In this document: in pieces, positions 7,643 through 16,581 of the stretch
Layout: each line of letters begins with the position of its first letter
Position numbering within the stretch: position 1 is the stretch's first letter
Source: RGIG7300 sp045649645
GTDB lineage: Bacteria > Bacillota > Clostridia > Oscillospirales > CAG-272
Reading direction: 5' to 3'
DNA length: 64,000 bases
NCBI GenBank assembly: GCA_045649645.1
Contig: JAZRQH010000172.1
Location: 1 to 64,000 of the forward strand
Made by a program: the position numbers and the translations under genes
The notes under the pieces: generated by a model
Seen by the model: the letters and a program-made list of their open reading frames with translations, nothing else
The model's database searches: none
What the model was told of the DNA's origin: nothing

Positions 7643-10552
7643 ATGGAAAACAAAGAAAACATGGAAAACATCCCTTCTGTAGAAAATACAGTTGAGGAAG
7701 AAACCGTGGCACAGAACACAACAGTAGAAAATGTTGCCGATAACGGCGAAGCAAAGCCCAAGAAAAAGAAGAAGACCGGACTTATTATTGCTATAGTGGC
7801 TATTGTTGTAGCTCTCATTGTTGCAGCTGTTCTCATTTTTGTTCTTCCCGGTAACTCCGGCGGTGCAGGCGGCGGGTCCGATGTACCTAAGGGTGATGTA
7901 ACATCATATTCCGTATCCGTTAAAACAATCGGCGGAATGGCTCTGTCCGAGATCGACGTTTACGTATATCTCGATGAGTCACTTGAAGACATGCAGGACT
8001 ATGCAAAAACAGACGAGGAAGGTAAGGTTACCTTTAGCCTTCCCGCATATGATAAGTACGCTATCGTGCTTTCCGGTGTAGCTAAGGGTTATGATGTAGC
8101 TGAAAGTTATAGCTTCACAGACACCATGGCTGACATAACTCTTACATCATCTCTTATATCCGATGATGATATATCCACAGCTACACTTAAGCTTGGTGAC
8201 GTAATGTATGATTTTACCGTTAATAATATCGACGGTACCGAGATCACACTTTCAAAGGTGCTCGAAGAAAAAAAGCTTGTTATGATCAACTTCTGGTACA
8301 GCACCTGCGGTCCTTGCGTTTCCGAGTTCCCTATAATTTCTGACGTTTATGAAACCTACAAGGATGACGTTGAGATTATTGCGCTCAATAACCTCATCAT
8401 GGACCAGACTGTAGAAAACGTTCAGGCATTCCAGAACACTAATCAGCTTCCTTTCCTTGTTGCAACCTGTCCTTCCTCATGGTCTAATACCTTTGGAATC
8501 ACAGGTTATCCTACCTCTATTTTTGTAGACAGATACGGCGTTATCTGTGCAGTTGAGGTTGGTGCTGTAACAAGCAAGAGACCTTGGGTATGTGCATTTG
8601 ATCATTTTACCGCAGAGGAGTACGAGCAGAAGCTTTGCACAGGCGGTATCGGTGATCTCGTAACACAGATCAAGCCTACAGAGGAAATGGCTTCTACTGA
8701 AGATATTTCTGCTGTTATCAATAAGGGTGACATTACCGTTACCTACCGTCCCGAATCTGATGAGTCCGCTGAGTTTGCATGGCCCTTTGTAGCAGGCGAA
8801 AAGCTTGGCCAGAGCGCACTTTATGCTTCCAATGCAGGTATTGACGATTCCTTTGCAATCATGTATTGTGACATTGAGCTTAAGGCCGGTCAGGCTGTCG
8901 GTTTTGACTATCTTATTTCATCCGAGCGTCTCTGCGATATACTCTACGTTATTGTAGATGACGAGGATGTTTTCCAGATATCCGGTACATCCGAGGAGGA
9001 AAAGTGGCAGACCTGTTATCCTGTAGTTGCCGATAAGGACGGAACCTACGAGGTAGCACTCTGTTATCTTAAGGACAGCGACGGTGCCGAGGGTGAGGAT
9101 ACCGTATATATTGACAATATGCGTGTTGTTGACTCTTCCGCTATTGACGTTGCTACCTATCTTCCCAGATATGCTGCATCTACAGAAGACGGTGAAACAT
9201 ATACCTATGCTAACATCGTTTATAATGAATCCGACGGTTATTATCACGTAGATGATGCAAACGGTCCTCTTCTTCTTGCGGATCTTATGAATTACACTCA
9301 GTTCAGCGAAGAAGAAAACATCCAGCAGATCGTTACTAACGGTGATGCCGATAAGGATGGAGTAAGCCTTTACAACAAGGTTGAAGAAGGCGGACTCGGT
9401 ATGGTTAAGTACTTCTCTTACGCCTCTAACTCAACCATCAACGGTATCTGTCCTGTAAACAAGGAGCTTGCAGAAATGCTTAAGCAGGTTGCCGATGTAG
9501 CAGGATTCAGCGAAGATGAGAACGAATGGCTTAAGATCTGTAAGTATTACAAGGCATACGGCAACGGTACAAAGCAGCTGGAGGATCCCATCAAGGGTCT
9601 TTGTCCTTCAAGTGCTTTCACAGCTACGCTTGGTAAGGACGTTCCTACCAACTACTTCTACTATGACAGAGCTATAATTCCGAGAGGTCTGCTCGCTGAG
9701 TTCATTCCTGACAAGTCCGGTGTATACCGTTTCACATCCAAGAGTGACTATCAGGACGGTATCGAGGCATGGATCTTCAATGCTAAGGGTGAAAACATTT
9801 ATACCTATGAGCACGAAGACAGACTTTATAACGATCCTATAAACTGTTCTATGATATATTACATGGAGGCAGGTACACCCTACTACATCAACATGGCGTT
9901 CTGGGATGTATATGCAACCGGTTATATCTACTATGACGTTGAATATCTCGGTGCTTCTCTTAATCATTTCCGCGTTGCATCCCCCGGTTATTTCACCTAT
10001 GACAGTGATGCAACAGGTAATCAGATATATAGCGTTATCACCGGCGGTATCGAGCCCGTACTCAAGGACGGTAAGTACTACGACAAGGACGGCGGTAGCC
10101 TCATATATGCAGATTTTGCTAACCCCACAAGAGTATTCGGTCACTCCGTTCTTGAAATGATCGATCTCGGCGGCTTTGATTTCTCTAAGTCTGAGACCGA
10201 CGGTGAGATCCTTGCATACATGAAGCAGAACGACAACGACGTTGATAAGACCAGAGAATATCTCAAGGAATTATGGGGCGAAGATTACGATGAGAACGTT
10301 GAGATATATCAGATAGAGGATATCTTTAACGGCAGATATCACGGTGAAGGTCCCGATCTTACCGCGGAGATCAAAACGTACGTTGATAAGATCGATAAAT
10401 CCTCTAACGTTGAGCTTAACGGCTGTGTTGTTGTAGATGAAAGGCTGGCTGAGATTCTTCAGCTTCTTATGGATAAGTATACTTTTGACGATGTAGATAA
10501 TTCATGGCTTAAGATATGTTATTACTATGAATATCTCGGTCCTGCAAAATAA
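7643..10552 (+). CDS. Membrane-anchored multidomain exported protein with TlpA-like thioredoxin domain
   Basis: This 969-aa protein begins with an acidic cytoplasmic tail, a Lys cluster and a single membrane anchor (about residues 46-68), then a Gly-rich linker, so the bulk lies outside the cell. Domains seen: a carboxypeptidase-regulatory/Ig-like fold (about 88-170); a TlpA/ResA-type thioredoxin domain (about 185-330) with catalytic C222-G-P-C225 in FWYSTCGPCVSEFP and the cis-Pro region GYPTSIFVDRYG; a jelly-roll-like region (about 355-497) ending IDNMRVVD; an unrecognised module with GYYHVDDANGP (about 522-640); a PPC-like beta-sandwich (about 660-770); and a second, diverged copy of the module (about 806-966). 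SD AGGAG precedes ATG 7643. An extracytoplasmic thiol-disulfide role is inferred from CxxC only; the C-terminal 600 residues are of unknown function. Confidence 0.75.
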   Translation: MENKENMENIPSVENTVEEETVAQNTTVENVADNGEAKPKKKKKTGLIIAIVAIVVALIVAAVLIFVLPGNSGGAGGGSDVPKGDVTSYSVSVKTIGGMALSEIDVYVYLDESLEDMQDYAKTDEEGKVTFSLPAYDKYAIVLSGVAKGYDVAESYSFTDTMADITLTSSLISDDDISTATLKLGDVMYDFTVNNIDGTEITLSKVLEEKKLVMINFWYSTCGPCVSEFPIISDVYETYKDDVEIIALNNLIMDQTVENVQAFQNTNQLPFLVATCPSSWSNTFGITGYPTSIFVDRYGVICAVEVGAVTSKRPWVCAFDHFTAEEYEQKLCTGGIGDLVTQIKPTEEMASTEDISAVINKGDITVTYRPESDESAEFAWPFVAGEKLGQSALYASNAGIDDSFAIMYCDIELKAGQAVGFDYLISSERLCDILYVIVDDEDVFQISGTSEEEKWQTCYPVVADKDGTYEVALCYLKDSDGAEGEDTVYIDNMRVVDSSAIDVATYLPRYAASTEDGETYTYANIVYNESDGYYHVDDANGPLLLADLMNYTQFSEEENIQQIVTNGDADKDGVSLYNKVEEGGLGMVKYFSYASNSTINGICPVNKELAEMLKQVADVAGFSEDENEWLKICKYYKAYGNGTKQLEDPIKGLCPSSAFTATLGKDVPTNYFYYDRAIIPRGLLAEFIPDKSGVYRFTSKSDYQDGIEAWIFNAKGENIYTYEHEDRLYNDPINCSMIYYMEAGTPYYINMAFWDVYATGYIYYDVEYLGASLNHFRVASPGYFTYDSDATGNQIYSVITGGIEPVLKDGKYYDKDGGSLIYADFANPTRVFGHSVLEMIDLGGFDFSKSETDGEILAYMKQNDNDVDKTREYLKELWGEDYDENVEIYQIEDIFNGRYHGEGPDLTAEIKTYVDKIDKSSNVELNGCVVVDERLAEILQLLMDKYTFDDVDNSWLKICYYYEYLGPAK

Positions 10553-10566
10553 TCTGTGAGGTTATT

Positions 10567-11793
10567 ATGAATATTTTAAAGCGTATTACAGCGGCGGCAA
10601 TTGCAGTTATCTGCATAGCCGTTGCGCTGTGCGCCTGCGGTGGAGAAAAGGAATATACCGTTACCGTTAAAGACCATCTTGGCAATCCCTATACAACAGG
10701 TATTGTTGTTGAGTTTCTGCAGGACGGAAACAAGATTGCTATGCAGTCCTGTGACGAAAACGGTGTAGCTTCCAAAACACTTGCAGCAGGTGATTATGAT
10801 ATTGCACTCAAATTCAGCGGGGAAGGATCCTCGTATAAATATGATGATAAAGTAACCCTTACCTCTAGAAACAGGGATGCTGAGATCATACTTGCTATGA
10901 CGATTAATTCTGAGCCTCAGGTGCTTGCAATAGTTGATTCTGAATTTGACTCTTACTCCGTGCCCGTAGGTTGTACCTACGTTGAGCTTGATGAGGGAAG
11001 AAATTACTACATATTTACTCCTACAGAAGCAGGCACATACGAATTTTCCATAGCCGACGGTGCTGATGCGACTGTTGGATATTATGGCGCTCCTCATTAT
11101 GTACAGGAGAATAATAACGCCGAAATGGTTGACGGTAAGTTTACTATTTCTGTTTCTGCGGGTATGATCGGTACAGGTGAAGGCGGTACCTCCAGCTACG
11201 TTATCGGTATCGACAAGGGTGATTCCGATGCATGTGTTCTTGGTATAGAGCGTATTGGTGATCCTGCGTGGACGATCGAGGATGAGCCTTGGGAAATCTA
11301 TCAGAAAACCGTAGATCTTGAAGCATACACTCTCCCTGAAGGCTACGTTTTCGGCGAATTTGATATCACTAAGTCTACCGACAGCTATAAGTTAGTATTC
11401 AACGAAGATGACGGTTTCTATCACCTCGATAGCAAGGACGGTCCTCTCGTACTTGTGAGACTTGCTGAGGATTGCGATTATATCGCTTGTTTTGCAACAA
11501 TGCTCGACCGTTCAGGAGTTTCAAAGTTCTTCTTTGATGAAAACGATGAGTTTGTCAAGAAGGTAAGCTACTCCGAATGTCTTCTTGAGTATATTGAATA
11601 CGTAGACGAGAACGAGGGCGTATATCCTCTTACCGAGGATCTTAAGCACATTATCCAGTCAAGAGGCGAGTATGTAGGTTGGTGGGATATCGAAAGCAAC
11701 GGTTATATCTATAAGGATGCAAACGGTGCCAACGACCCCAGCATCAATCCTGAGCTCGCGTGGCTTATGATGTGTTGCTACATTGAAAAATAA
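10567..11793 (+). CDS. Exported lipoprotein with Ig-like, PPC-like and shared YHLD module domains
   Basis: This is a 408-aa predicted lipoprotein: the signal segment is followed by LCAC, with Cys24 as the likely lipidation site. Residues about 29-112 resemble a carboxypeptidase-regulatory (Cna-B/transthyretin-like) fold, with VTVKDHLGNPYTTGIVVEF and DENGVASKTL. Residues about 120-232 resemble a PPC-like beta-sandwich (YYIFTPTEAGTYEFSI). Residues about 264-408 carry the same unrecognised module found in the 969-aa and 771-aa neighbours: GFYHLDSKDGPLVL, then YPLTEDL, a WW pair and a terminal MCCYIEK. It has no thioredoxin domain. It starts 14 bp after the previous gene, in one operon. The function is unknown; a ligand-binding surface protein is a reasonable guess. 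Confidence 0.65.
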   Translation: MNILKRITAAAIAVICIAVALCACGGEKEYTVTVKDHLGNPYTTGIVVEFLQDGNKIAMQSCDENGVASKTLAAGDYDIALKFSGEGSSYKYDDKVTLTSRNRDAEIILAMTINSEPQVLAIVDSEFDSYSVPVGCTYVELDEGRNYYIFTPTEAGTYEFSIADGADATVGYYGAPHYVQENNNAEMVDGKFTISVSAGMIGTGEGGTSSYVIGIDKGDSDACVLGIERIGDPAWTIEDEPWEIYQKTVDLEAYTLPEGYVFGEFDITKSTDSYKLVFNEDDGFYHLDSKDGPLVLVRLAEDCDYIACFATMLDRSGVSKFFFDENDEFVKKVSYSECLLEYIEYVDENEGVYPLTEDLKHIIQSRGEYVGWWDIESNGYIYKDANGANDPSINPELAWLMMCCYIEK

Positions 11794-11802
11794 GGTATAT
11801 AA

Positions 11803-12660
11803 ATGATTAAAAGAATCATAAATTTATTTCTTGTATTTTCCATGCTTATATGTGCTGCAGGCTGTACAGTTCAGCCTGCAGACGTAAAGCAGGATTATAC
11901 CATTACTGTTACTACAGAAGGCGGAATGTTGTTCAGCGATATACCCGTTACTATTTATAATGCTGTTGACAGAAGCGATCTTGTCTGGAGAGGCGAGACC
12001 TCAAACGAGGGCATTGTGACGTTTACGGCAAACAGCTCTGAAGAATATGTAGCAGTTTTAGAGGGCCTGCCCAATGGATACAGCATACAGGAATATTATT
12101 CTGTAGATGCGTATGAGACGGTTATTACCCCTGAGATACTTCTTGAGGAAAAGGAAGAGCTTACGGGTATAAGCTATGACTTAGGAGATGTAATTTGCAA
12201 TTTTGCGGTAAGCGGCGCAGACGGTACCGAATACAAGCTTTCCGAGCTTCTTGAGACGAAGAAGGCTGTAGTACTTAATTTCTGGTATCTTAACTGCCAA
12301 CCATGCAGAATGGAATTTCCTTATCTTGAAGAAGCATATCAGCAGTATAATGACAAAATCGAGGTTTTGGCTCTCAATCCCGTGGATGGAACCGATACTA
12401 CAGTTTCAGCTTTTGCCGAGGAGATGAATCTTTCATTTCCTATGGGCGCATGTGACCCCGCATGGGAAAGCGCAATGGGTATAGGTGCTTATCCTACTAC
12501 TGTTATCATCGATCGTTATGGCATGATATCGATGATACACAAAGGATATATTACAGAGACCGAGACGTTTACTGACATTTTTGAGTATTTCACCTCGGAA
12601 GAATACGTTCAGTCAACTGTAAAAAATATAAGTGATATTTCACAGAAAGAAGGAGAATAA
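11803..12660 (+). CDS. TlpA-like thioredoxin lipoprotein
   Basis: This is a 285-aa lipoprotein with lipobox CAAGC (Cys21). An Ig/Cna-B-like domain (about residues 31-110; EGIVTFTANSSEEY) precedes a TlpA/ResA-type redoxin domain (about 125-275). The active site is C165-Q-P-C168 in LNFWYLNCQPCRMEFP, and the cis-Pro region is YPTTVIIDRYG. It shares domain order with the N-terminal third of the 969-aa protein but lacks everything after the redoxin domain. It is inferred to be an extracytoplasmic thiol-disulfide oxidoreductase, and reduction rather than oxidation is typical for TlpA/ResA families. No partner electron donor (CcdA-type) is encoded in the window. It begins 9 bp after the previous gene. 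Confidence 0.75.
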   Translation: MIKRIINLFLVFSMLICAAGCTVQPADVKQDYTITVTTEGGMLFSDIPVTIYNAVDRSDLVWRGETSNEGIVTFTANSSEEYVAVLEGLPNGYSIQEYYSVDAYETVITPEILLEEKEELTGISYDLGDVICNFAVSGADGTEYKLSELLETKKAVVLNFWYLNCQPCRMEFPYLEEAYQQYNDKIEVLALNPVDGTDTTVSAFAEEMNLSFPMGACDPAWESAMGIGAYPTTVIIDRYGMISMIHKGYITETETFTDIFEYFTSEEYVQSTVKNISDISQKEGE

Positions 12661-12661
12661 A

Positions 12662-13078
12662 ATGAGAATTCTTAAAAATCTTCTCTGCATCATGCTTATA
12701 GCTTGCTTCGCATTAAGCTTTGCAGCATGTACATCAAATGAAGTTGTCATTGACGACAACAACGACGAAACAACTCCCAAGATTGAGACAGAAGAGATCA
12801 AGGAAACCGAAGAAACTGCTCCTGCCGGATTTAAGGTTACCGTTATTGATGATACCGGAGCTGTAGTAGCAGGTGCTGTACTTCAGGTTTGTAAGGATAC
12901 CTGTGTTCCTTCCGTAACCGATGCAGAAGGTGTTGCAAGCTTCAACGTAGAAATCACTGCTGAACACAAGCTCTCTGTTCTTACTCTTCCTGAAGGTTAT
13001 GAGTATAACGGCGAAGCTGAGATCTATCTCGAGGACGGTATGACTGAGTATACCGTTACCGTAACTAAGGTGGCATAA
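12662..13078 (+). CDS. Small lipoprotein with single Ig/Cna-B-like domain
   Basis: This is a 138-aa lipoprotein with signal MRILKNLLCIMLIACFALSF and lipidation site Cys23 (FAAC). ATG 12662 is chosen because the SD GAAGGAG in the end of the preceding gene is correctly placed; the frame extends 10 codons upstream but without a binding site. An acidic, Thr/Glu-rich linker (about residues 27-56) leads to one carboxypeptidase-regulatory-like domain (FKVTVIDDTGAVVAGA, TDAEGVASFNV, LPEGYEYNGEAEI). The same domain forms the C-terminus of the 391-aa protein at 16582-17757, which shows that the modules are exchanged within the cluster. It lies 1 bp from both neighbours. The function is unknown. Confidence 0.65.
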   Translation: MRILKNLLCIMLIACFALSFAACTSNEVVIDDNNDETTPKIETEEIKETEETAPAGFKVTVIDDTGAVVAGAVLQVCKDTCVPSVTDAEGVASFNVEITAEHKLSVLTLPEGYEYNGEAEIYLEDGMTEYTVTVTKVA

Positions 13079-13079
13079 T

Positions 13080-14084
13080 ATGAGTACTACCGAAAAATCC
13101 AAGAAGTTAAACAAGAAGGTTATAATCTTCGGCAGTATAGCTCTCGTACTTGTTGCAGCTATCGTTGTTGCACTTGTTATAGGCCTTGGCGGCAAAAAGC
13201 CTGTATCCGATCCTGTCGATACCGAAGATACAACAATTGAAACTGCAGAAGATACCGTTGATACCGCTGAAGTTACCGACGATGCCGTTGTTACCGACGA
13301 TATCAGCGACACCGCAGAGGTAACCGATGACACAACCAAAGCTGACGATACAACTGTAGCTGATACAACAACTGTACAGACTCCTGATACCGAGGCTCCC
13401 GTTACCGATGTTAACCCCGGAGGCCAGGTCATTACAGGCGCGGGCAGTGCTTCACAGCCTTATCTCGAGATCCCTGCAGCGGATATGACCGTTACAACAG
13501 TAAGCGTTCCCGCAGGCTCCGAGCTTTACTACGATATCTACCGTGTAGGTGGCATGTATCTCACGATCAATGATGCCGATGCATACGTTATCTGCGACAA
13601 TCTTCAGTATGATGCCGTAAACGGTCAGGTTTATTTCCAGGTTCCCAGTGCACTTGCCAGTGATGCCGTAAGCTTCCGTATCGGTAACTATAGCAATACA
13701 GCCAAGTCCTTTAAACTTATCTTCACAAGCGCGCTTGGAAGTTATGCAAATCCCGCTGTAGTTGACGGTATTGAGGAAGGTTTTAACGTATCCCTCGCAG
13801 AAGGTGCCGATACAGGCTTCTATTTCAAGCATTACGCTGAGAAGAGCGGTGTTATACGTTTCTATACACAGGCTACTGCAGATAGCATCTTTATTGTAAC
13901 TAATAACAACAATTCTGCCCAGAGAACCTCTGAAGCCGATGCTCAGACAGACGCTAATGGCAACAGCTACGTAGAAATAGAGGTAACACAGGGCGATGAG
14001 CTTCTTATCAACGTTGGCGCACTTCCCAACAAAAGAGGCAAATATCCTGCAATCGACATATACTGGAACGGTATATATAATTAA
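13080..14084 (+). CDS. Membrane-anchored protein with Asp/Thr/Val-rich stalk and beta-sandwich domain
   Basis: This is a 334-aa protein. Residues 1-13 are basic, and residues about 14-37 form one membrane helix (VIIFGSIALVLVAAIVVALVIG). A low-complexity stalk of Asp, Thr, Val and Glu follows (about 41-125; repeated EVTDD-type units), then a beta-rich domain (about 128-334) beginning GSASQPYLEIPAADMTVTTV. A second sub-domain begins GSYANPAVVDG and includes TGFYFKHYAEKSGVIRFYT. This resembles the PPC-like repeats of the 771-aa neighbour. The topology predicts the stalk and domain outside the cell. It starts 1 bp after the previous stop. The function is unknown; it could display a binding domain away from the membrane. 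Confidence 0.6.
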   Translation: MSTTEKSKKLNKKVIIFGSIALVLVAAIVVALVIGLGGKKPVSDPVDTEDTTIETAEDTVDTAEVTDDAVVTDDISDTAEVTDDTTKADDTTVADTTTVQTPDTEAPVTDVNPGGQVITGAGSASQPYLEIPAADMTVTTVSVPAGSELYYDIYRVGGMYLTINDADAYVICDNLQYDAVNGQVYFQVPSALASDAVSFRIGNYSNTAKSFKLIFTSALGSYANPAVVDGIEEGFNVSLAEGADTGFYFKHYAEKSGVIRFYTQATADSIFIVTNNNNSAQRTSEADAQTDANGNSYVEIEVTQGDELLINVGALPNKRGKYPAIDIYWNGIYN

Positions 14085-14103
14085 TCTATAAGGAGTATTT
14101 AAG

Positions 14104-16419
14104 ATGAAGAAAATTATCAGAAATATACTCAGCTTAGTATTGATAGTTTCCATACTTACACTTCCCGTAACATCCTTTGCTACGGATTCTACTCTCGGTC
14201 AGTATGATAATCCTTATCAGTTAAAAACAACAAGTACTCATTTTACGGTTAAGGTTGAAGCAGAGTCTGAAGCTTGGGTTAAGGTTGATGACTGTATCGG
14301 ATCTACACTTAACGTTATTAAGGCCACAACTGCAAACTATATGATAATGTACTGCAGACAGCCTAACACTCCCGAAACAACAAGCGGTAACAATACACTT
14401 TCCATGGAGATGGTGAATGGTGCTGATATGTTTTCCATCTACAATTCCGGAACTGAAGCTGTTGAGCTTCAACTTGAGCTTATTGGCGGTAACGGAGTTG
14501 TAGAGCAGGGAACACTTGATAATCCTGAGGCTGTTACTATGTCCTCCAATATGTTTGGCGGTTTTGGCGCATCCGTAACCAAGGATCTTGCGGCAGGAAA
14601 CTCCGGTTATTACTTTAAGACTGTTGCTCCCTCTGACGGAATAATCACTGTATCTGTCGGTGCATACGACGCTGATTATAACAGTATCGGTTGGATGTAT
14701 TTTGTCAATAACAATACACAGGGTGTTTATGGTGACACACACTGGTCCGACGAGGCTGAGCCTGTCTTCTATGAAGAGATCAATGTAAATGAGGGTGATG
14801 AGGTTATCGCTTTTGTGGCTACATACGATCCCTCTAATCAGTGGAGCAATCCTGAAGGTACTATATCCGTTGACTTCAGCTTCAGTGCTGTAGGTACAAA
14901 CGGTAACCCCGAGGTTATCACTCCCGGCACTTATGCTCCCGAGTTTGAAGCAAGCTCTCAGGGCTTCTATTACAAATGGACTGCAACCGAGGCTGGCACT
15001 GCAACTGTAGCTATGTCGGATAACAATGCAAACGGTTGGCAGTACAGCGTTAACATTGAGATGGCTGACGGTGAGAATTTCAAGTACGGTGATACTCATT
15101 GGTGTGACGATGATCCTGTAGTTTCTGCAGAGACACATACTGTGAATACAGGCGATACTCTTACAATTTTCGTAAACACGTATAATCCCGCAAACGAATT
15201 CTTTACACCTGCAGGTACAGTTAATTGGACCCTTTCCTTTGAAGCAGGCGAAGGTGGCGATGGCGGCACTGATCCCACACCCGATCCCGAGCCCGAACCT
15301 GATCCTGAACCCGAACCTCCTGCAACTGATTCCTATGCTAACAGCGATGTTCTTCTTGCTTTAGGCACCAATGATTATCCTCTTCTTGACGGATACAATT
15401 ATACCATCTTCACATTTGAGCCCGCTGATATAGGCATATATACACTTTCCTCTACAAATGCCTTGATCGGTATTGTGAGCTATAACGGCATGTGGGTAAG
15501 CACAGAGCCTACTGCTGATACTATCAATACTAATTCTATCGTATGGGAATGTAACGGTGTTGGTCAGTCTATTTGGGTTGCTGCAAAGTATAATCCTACC
15601 GTGAGAAGTGTAGATGATGGTGATTCTGTAAGCATTTCCATTACCCGCGAGGAACTTATCATAGACGAAACTCCTTTCGAGATATACGTAAACTCTCACA
15701 AGCCCGTTTCGTTTACCTTTACAGGTGATGCTGATAAACTTGAGCCTGTTGAGGTTTTTGATAACGTTGTAAACGTTCCCGTAATGGGCAGCGACGGTTA
15801 TTATCACCTCGATTCAGCTACAGGTCCTATCCTTTACGTTGATCTTGATGATGTGATGATGAATCTCGTTGACGCAATGAGCTACGGACAGCTCAAGGAC
15901 GTAATTATGGATGGAGATAAGGTAGCTTATAAAGTTGACTATAACGAGGCGTTCGGACAGTACGCTGACTGTGCGGACGAAACTCTCGGTCTCTACCCCC
16001 TTACCGATGACCTTATTGCTATCTATAAGGGTACAGGTCATTTCCAGGGATGGTACGGTGAGGACGGCTTCCTTGGTACAACCGCCGACGACGGTTACCT
16101 CTTTGCATGCTATTTCATCAATGACGGTTCTATAAGCAATAATAACAGCAATAATAACAATAACAATAACAGTAACAACGGAAGCAACCTTCCTACCGGC
16201 GGTCAGTCCTTTGGCGGCGGCAACGGCAGTACAGGTAAGCCCGTAGGCAGCGGTAATAACTTTGGCTCCGGTACCTCCGTAGGTAAGCCTGTTACCGGAA
16301 CAACCGTGGGCAAGCCCGTTACAGGTGCAGCACAGACAGGTGATCCTTTTATCATCAATCTTGCGGTGCTTGCAATGTCAGGTCTCGGCGTTGTTGTAAC
16401 CACCCGCAAAAAGAGATAA
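14104..16419 (+). CDS. Large exported protein with PPC-like repeats and C-terminal wall-anchor-like tail
   Basis: This 771-aa protein has a cleavable signal peptide (MKKIIRNILSLVLIVSILTL, then TSFA). Tandem beta-sandwich domains follow: about residues 31-128, 129-265 and 266-381. The last two are clear duplicates, each with GxYxK, GDTHW and a terminal xxFSF/LSF strand. A Pro/Glu/Asp linker (about 388-407) leads to another beta domain (408-515), then the cluster's unrecognised module (about 550-672; GYYHLDSATGPILYV, YPLTDDL, WYG, ACYFIND). An Asn-rich tract (about 678-695) and a Gly-rich tail with repeated GKPVTG units precede QTGD, a hydrophobic segment and RKKR. That end resembles a sortase-type anchor but lacks a clear LPxTG. 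SD AAGGAG precedes ATG 14104. A terminator follows directly. Confidence 0.7.
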   Translation: MKKIIRNILSLVLIVSILTLPVTSFATDSTLGQYDNPYQLKTTSTHFTVKVEAESEAWVKVDDCIGSTLNVIKATTANYMIMYCRQPNTPETTSGNNTLSMEMVNGADMFSIYNSGTEAVELQLELIGGNGVVEQGTLDNPEAVTMSSNMFGGFGASVTKDLAAGNSGYYFKTVAPSDGIITVSVGAYDADYNSIGWMYFVNNNTQGVYGDTHWSDEAEPVFYEEINVNEGDEVIAFVATYDPSNQWSNPEGTISVDFSFSAVGTNGNPEVITPGTYAPEFEASSQGFYYKWTATEAGTATVAMSDNNANGWQYSVNIEMADGENFKYGDTHWCDDDPVVSAETHTVNTGDTLTIFVNTYNPANEFFTPAGTVNWTLSFEAGEGGDGGTDPTPDPEPEPDPEPEPPATDSYANSDVLLALGTNDYPLLDGYNYTIFTFEPADIGIYTLSSTNALIGIVSYNGMWVSTEPTADTINTNSIVWECNGVGQSIWVAAKYNPTVRSVDDGDSVSISITREELIIDETPFEIYVNSHKPVSFTFTGDADKLEPVEVFDNVVNVPVMGSDGYYHLDSATGPILYVDLDDVMMNLVDAMSYGQLKDVIMDGDKVAYKVDYNEAFGQYADCADETLGLYPLTDDLIAIYKGTGHFQGWYGEDGFLGTTADDGYLFACYFINDGSISNNNSNNNNNNNSNNGSNLPTGGQSFGGGNGSTGKPVGSGNNFGSGTSVGKPVTGTTVGKPVTGAAQTGDPFIINLAVLAMSGLGVVVTTRKKR

Positions 16420-16430
16420 ATATAGTATTT

Positions 16431-16462
16431 AAAAATGCTTCGCTTATGCGAAGCATTTTTTT
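16431..16462 (+). terminator. Rho-independent terminator closing the 1-16.4 kb operon
   Basis: A perfect 13-bp stem (16431-16443 with 16448-16460) with a TTAT loop is followed by a T-run. It is the first terminator-like structure seen since the window start. Confidence 0.9.
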
Positions 16463-16506
16463 ATAACGGGATTACATAAATTAATTATTAAGATTTAGAT
16501 TTAATC

Positions 16507-16535
16507 TTGTATTTCATAAAGAAATGTAGTATTAT
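16507..16535 (+). promoter_or_regulatory. Predicted sigma-A promoter for the 391-aa TlpA-like gene
   Basis: TTGTAT (16507-16512) and TATTAT (16530-16535) are separated by 17 nt. The site lies between a strong terminator and a gene that starts 47 bp further on, so this paralogue has its own transcript. Confidence 0.65.
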
Positions 16536-16581
16536 AGATACAGTGAAAATTAATTCTACAATAATATAAGGAGCAATTCAA

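Noticed and set aside
13208..13400. Repetitive GATACC/GTTACCGA-like stretch that could be a CRISPR or tandem repeat array
   Set aside because: The repeats are short, irregular and in frame, encoding an Asp/Thr/Val-rich stalk; there is no constant repeat-spacer layout. No CRISPR array is visible in the window.
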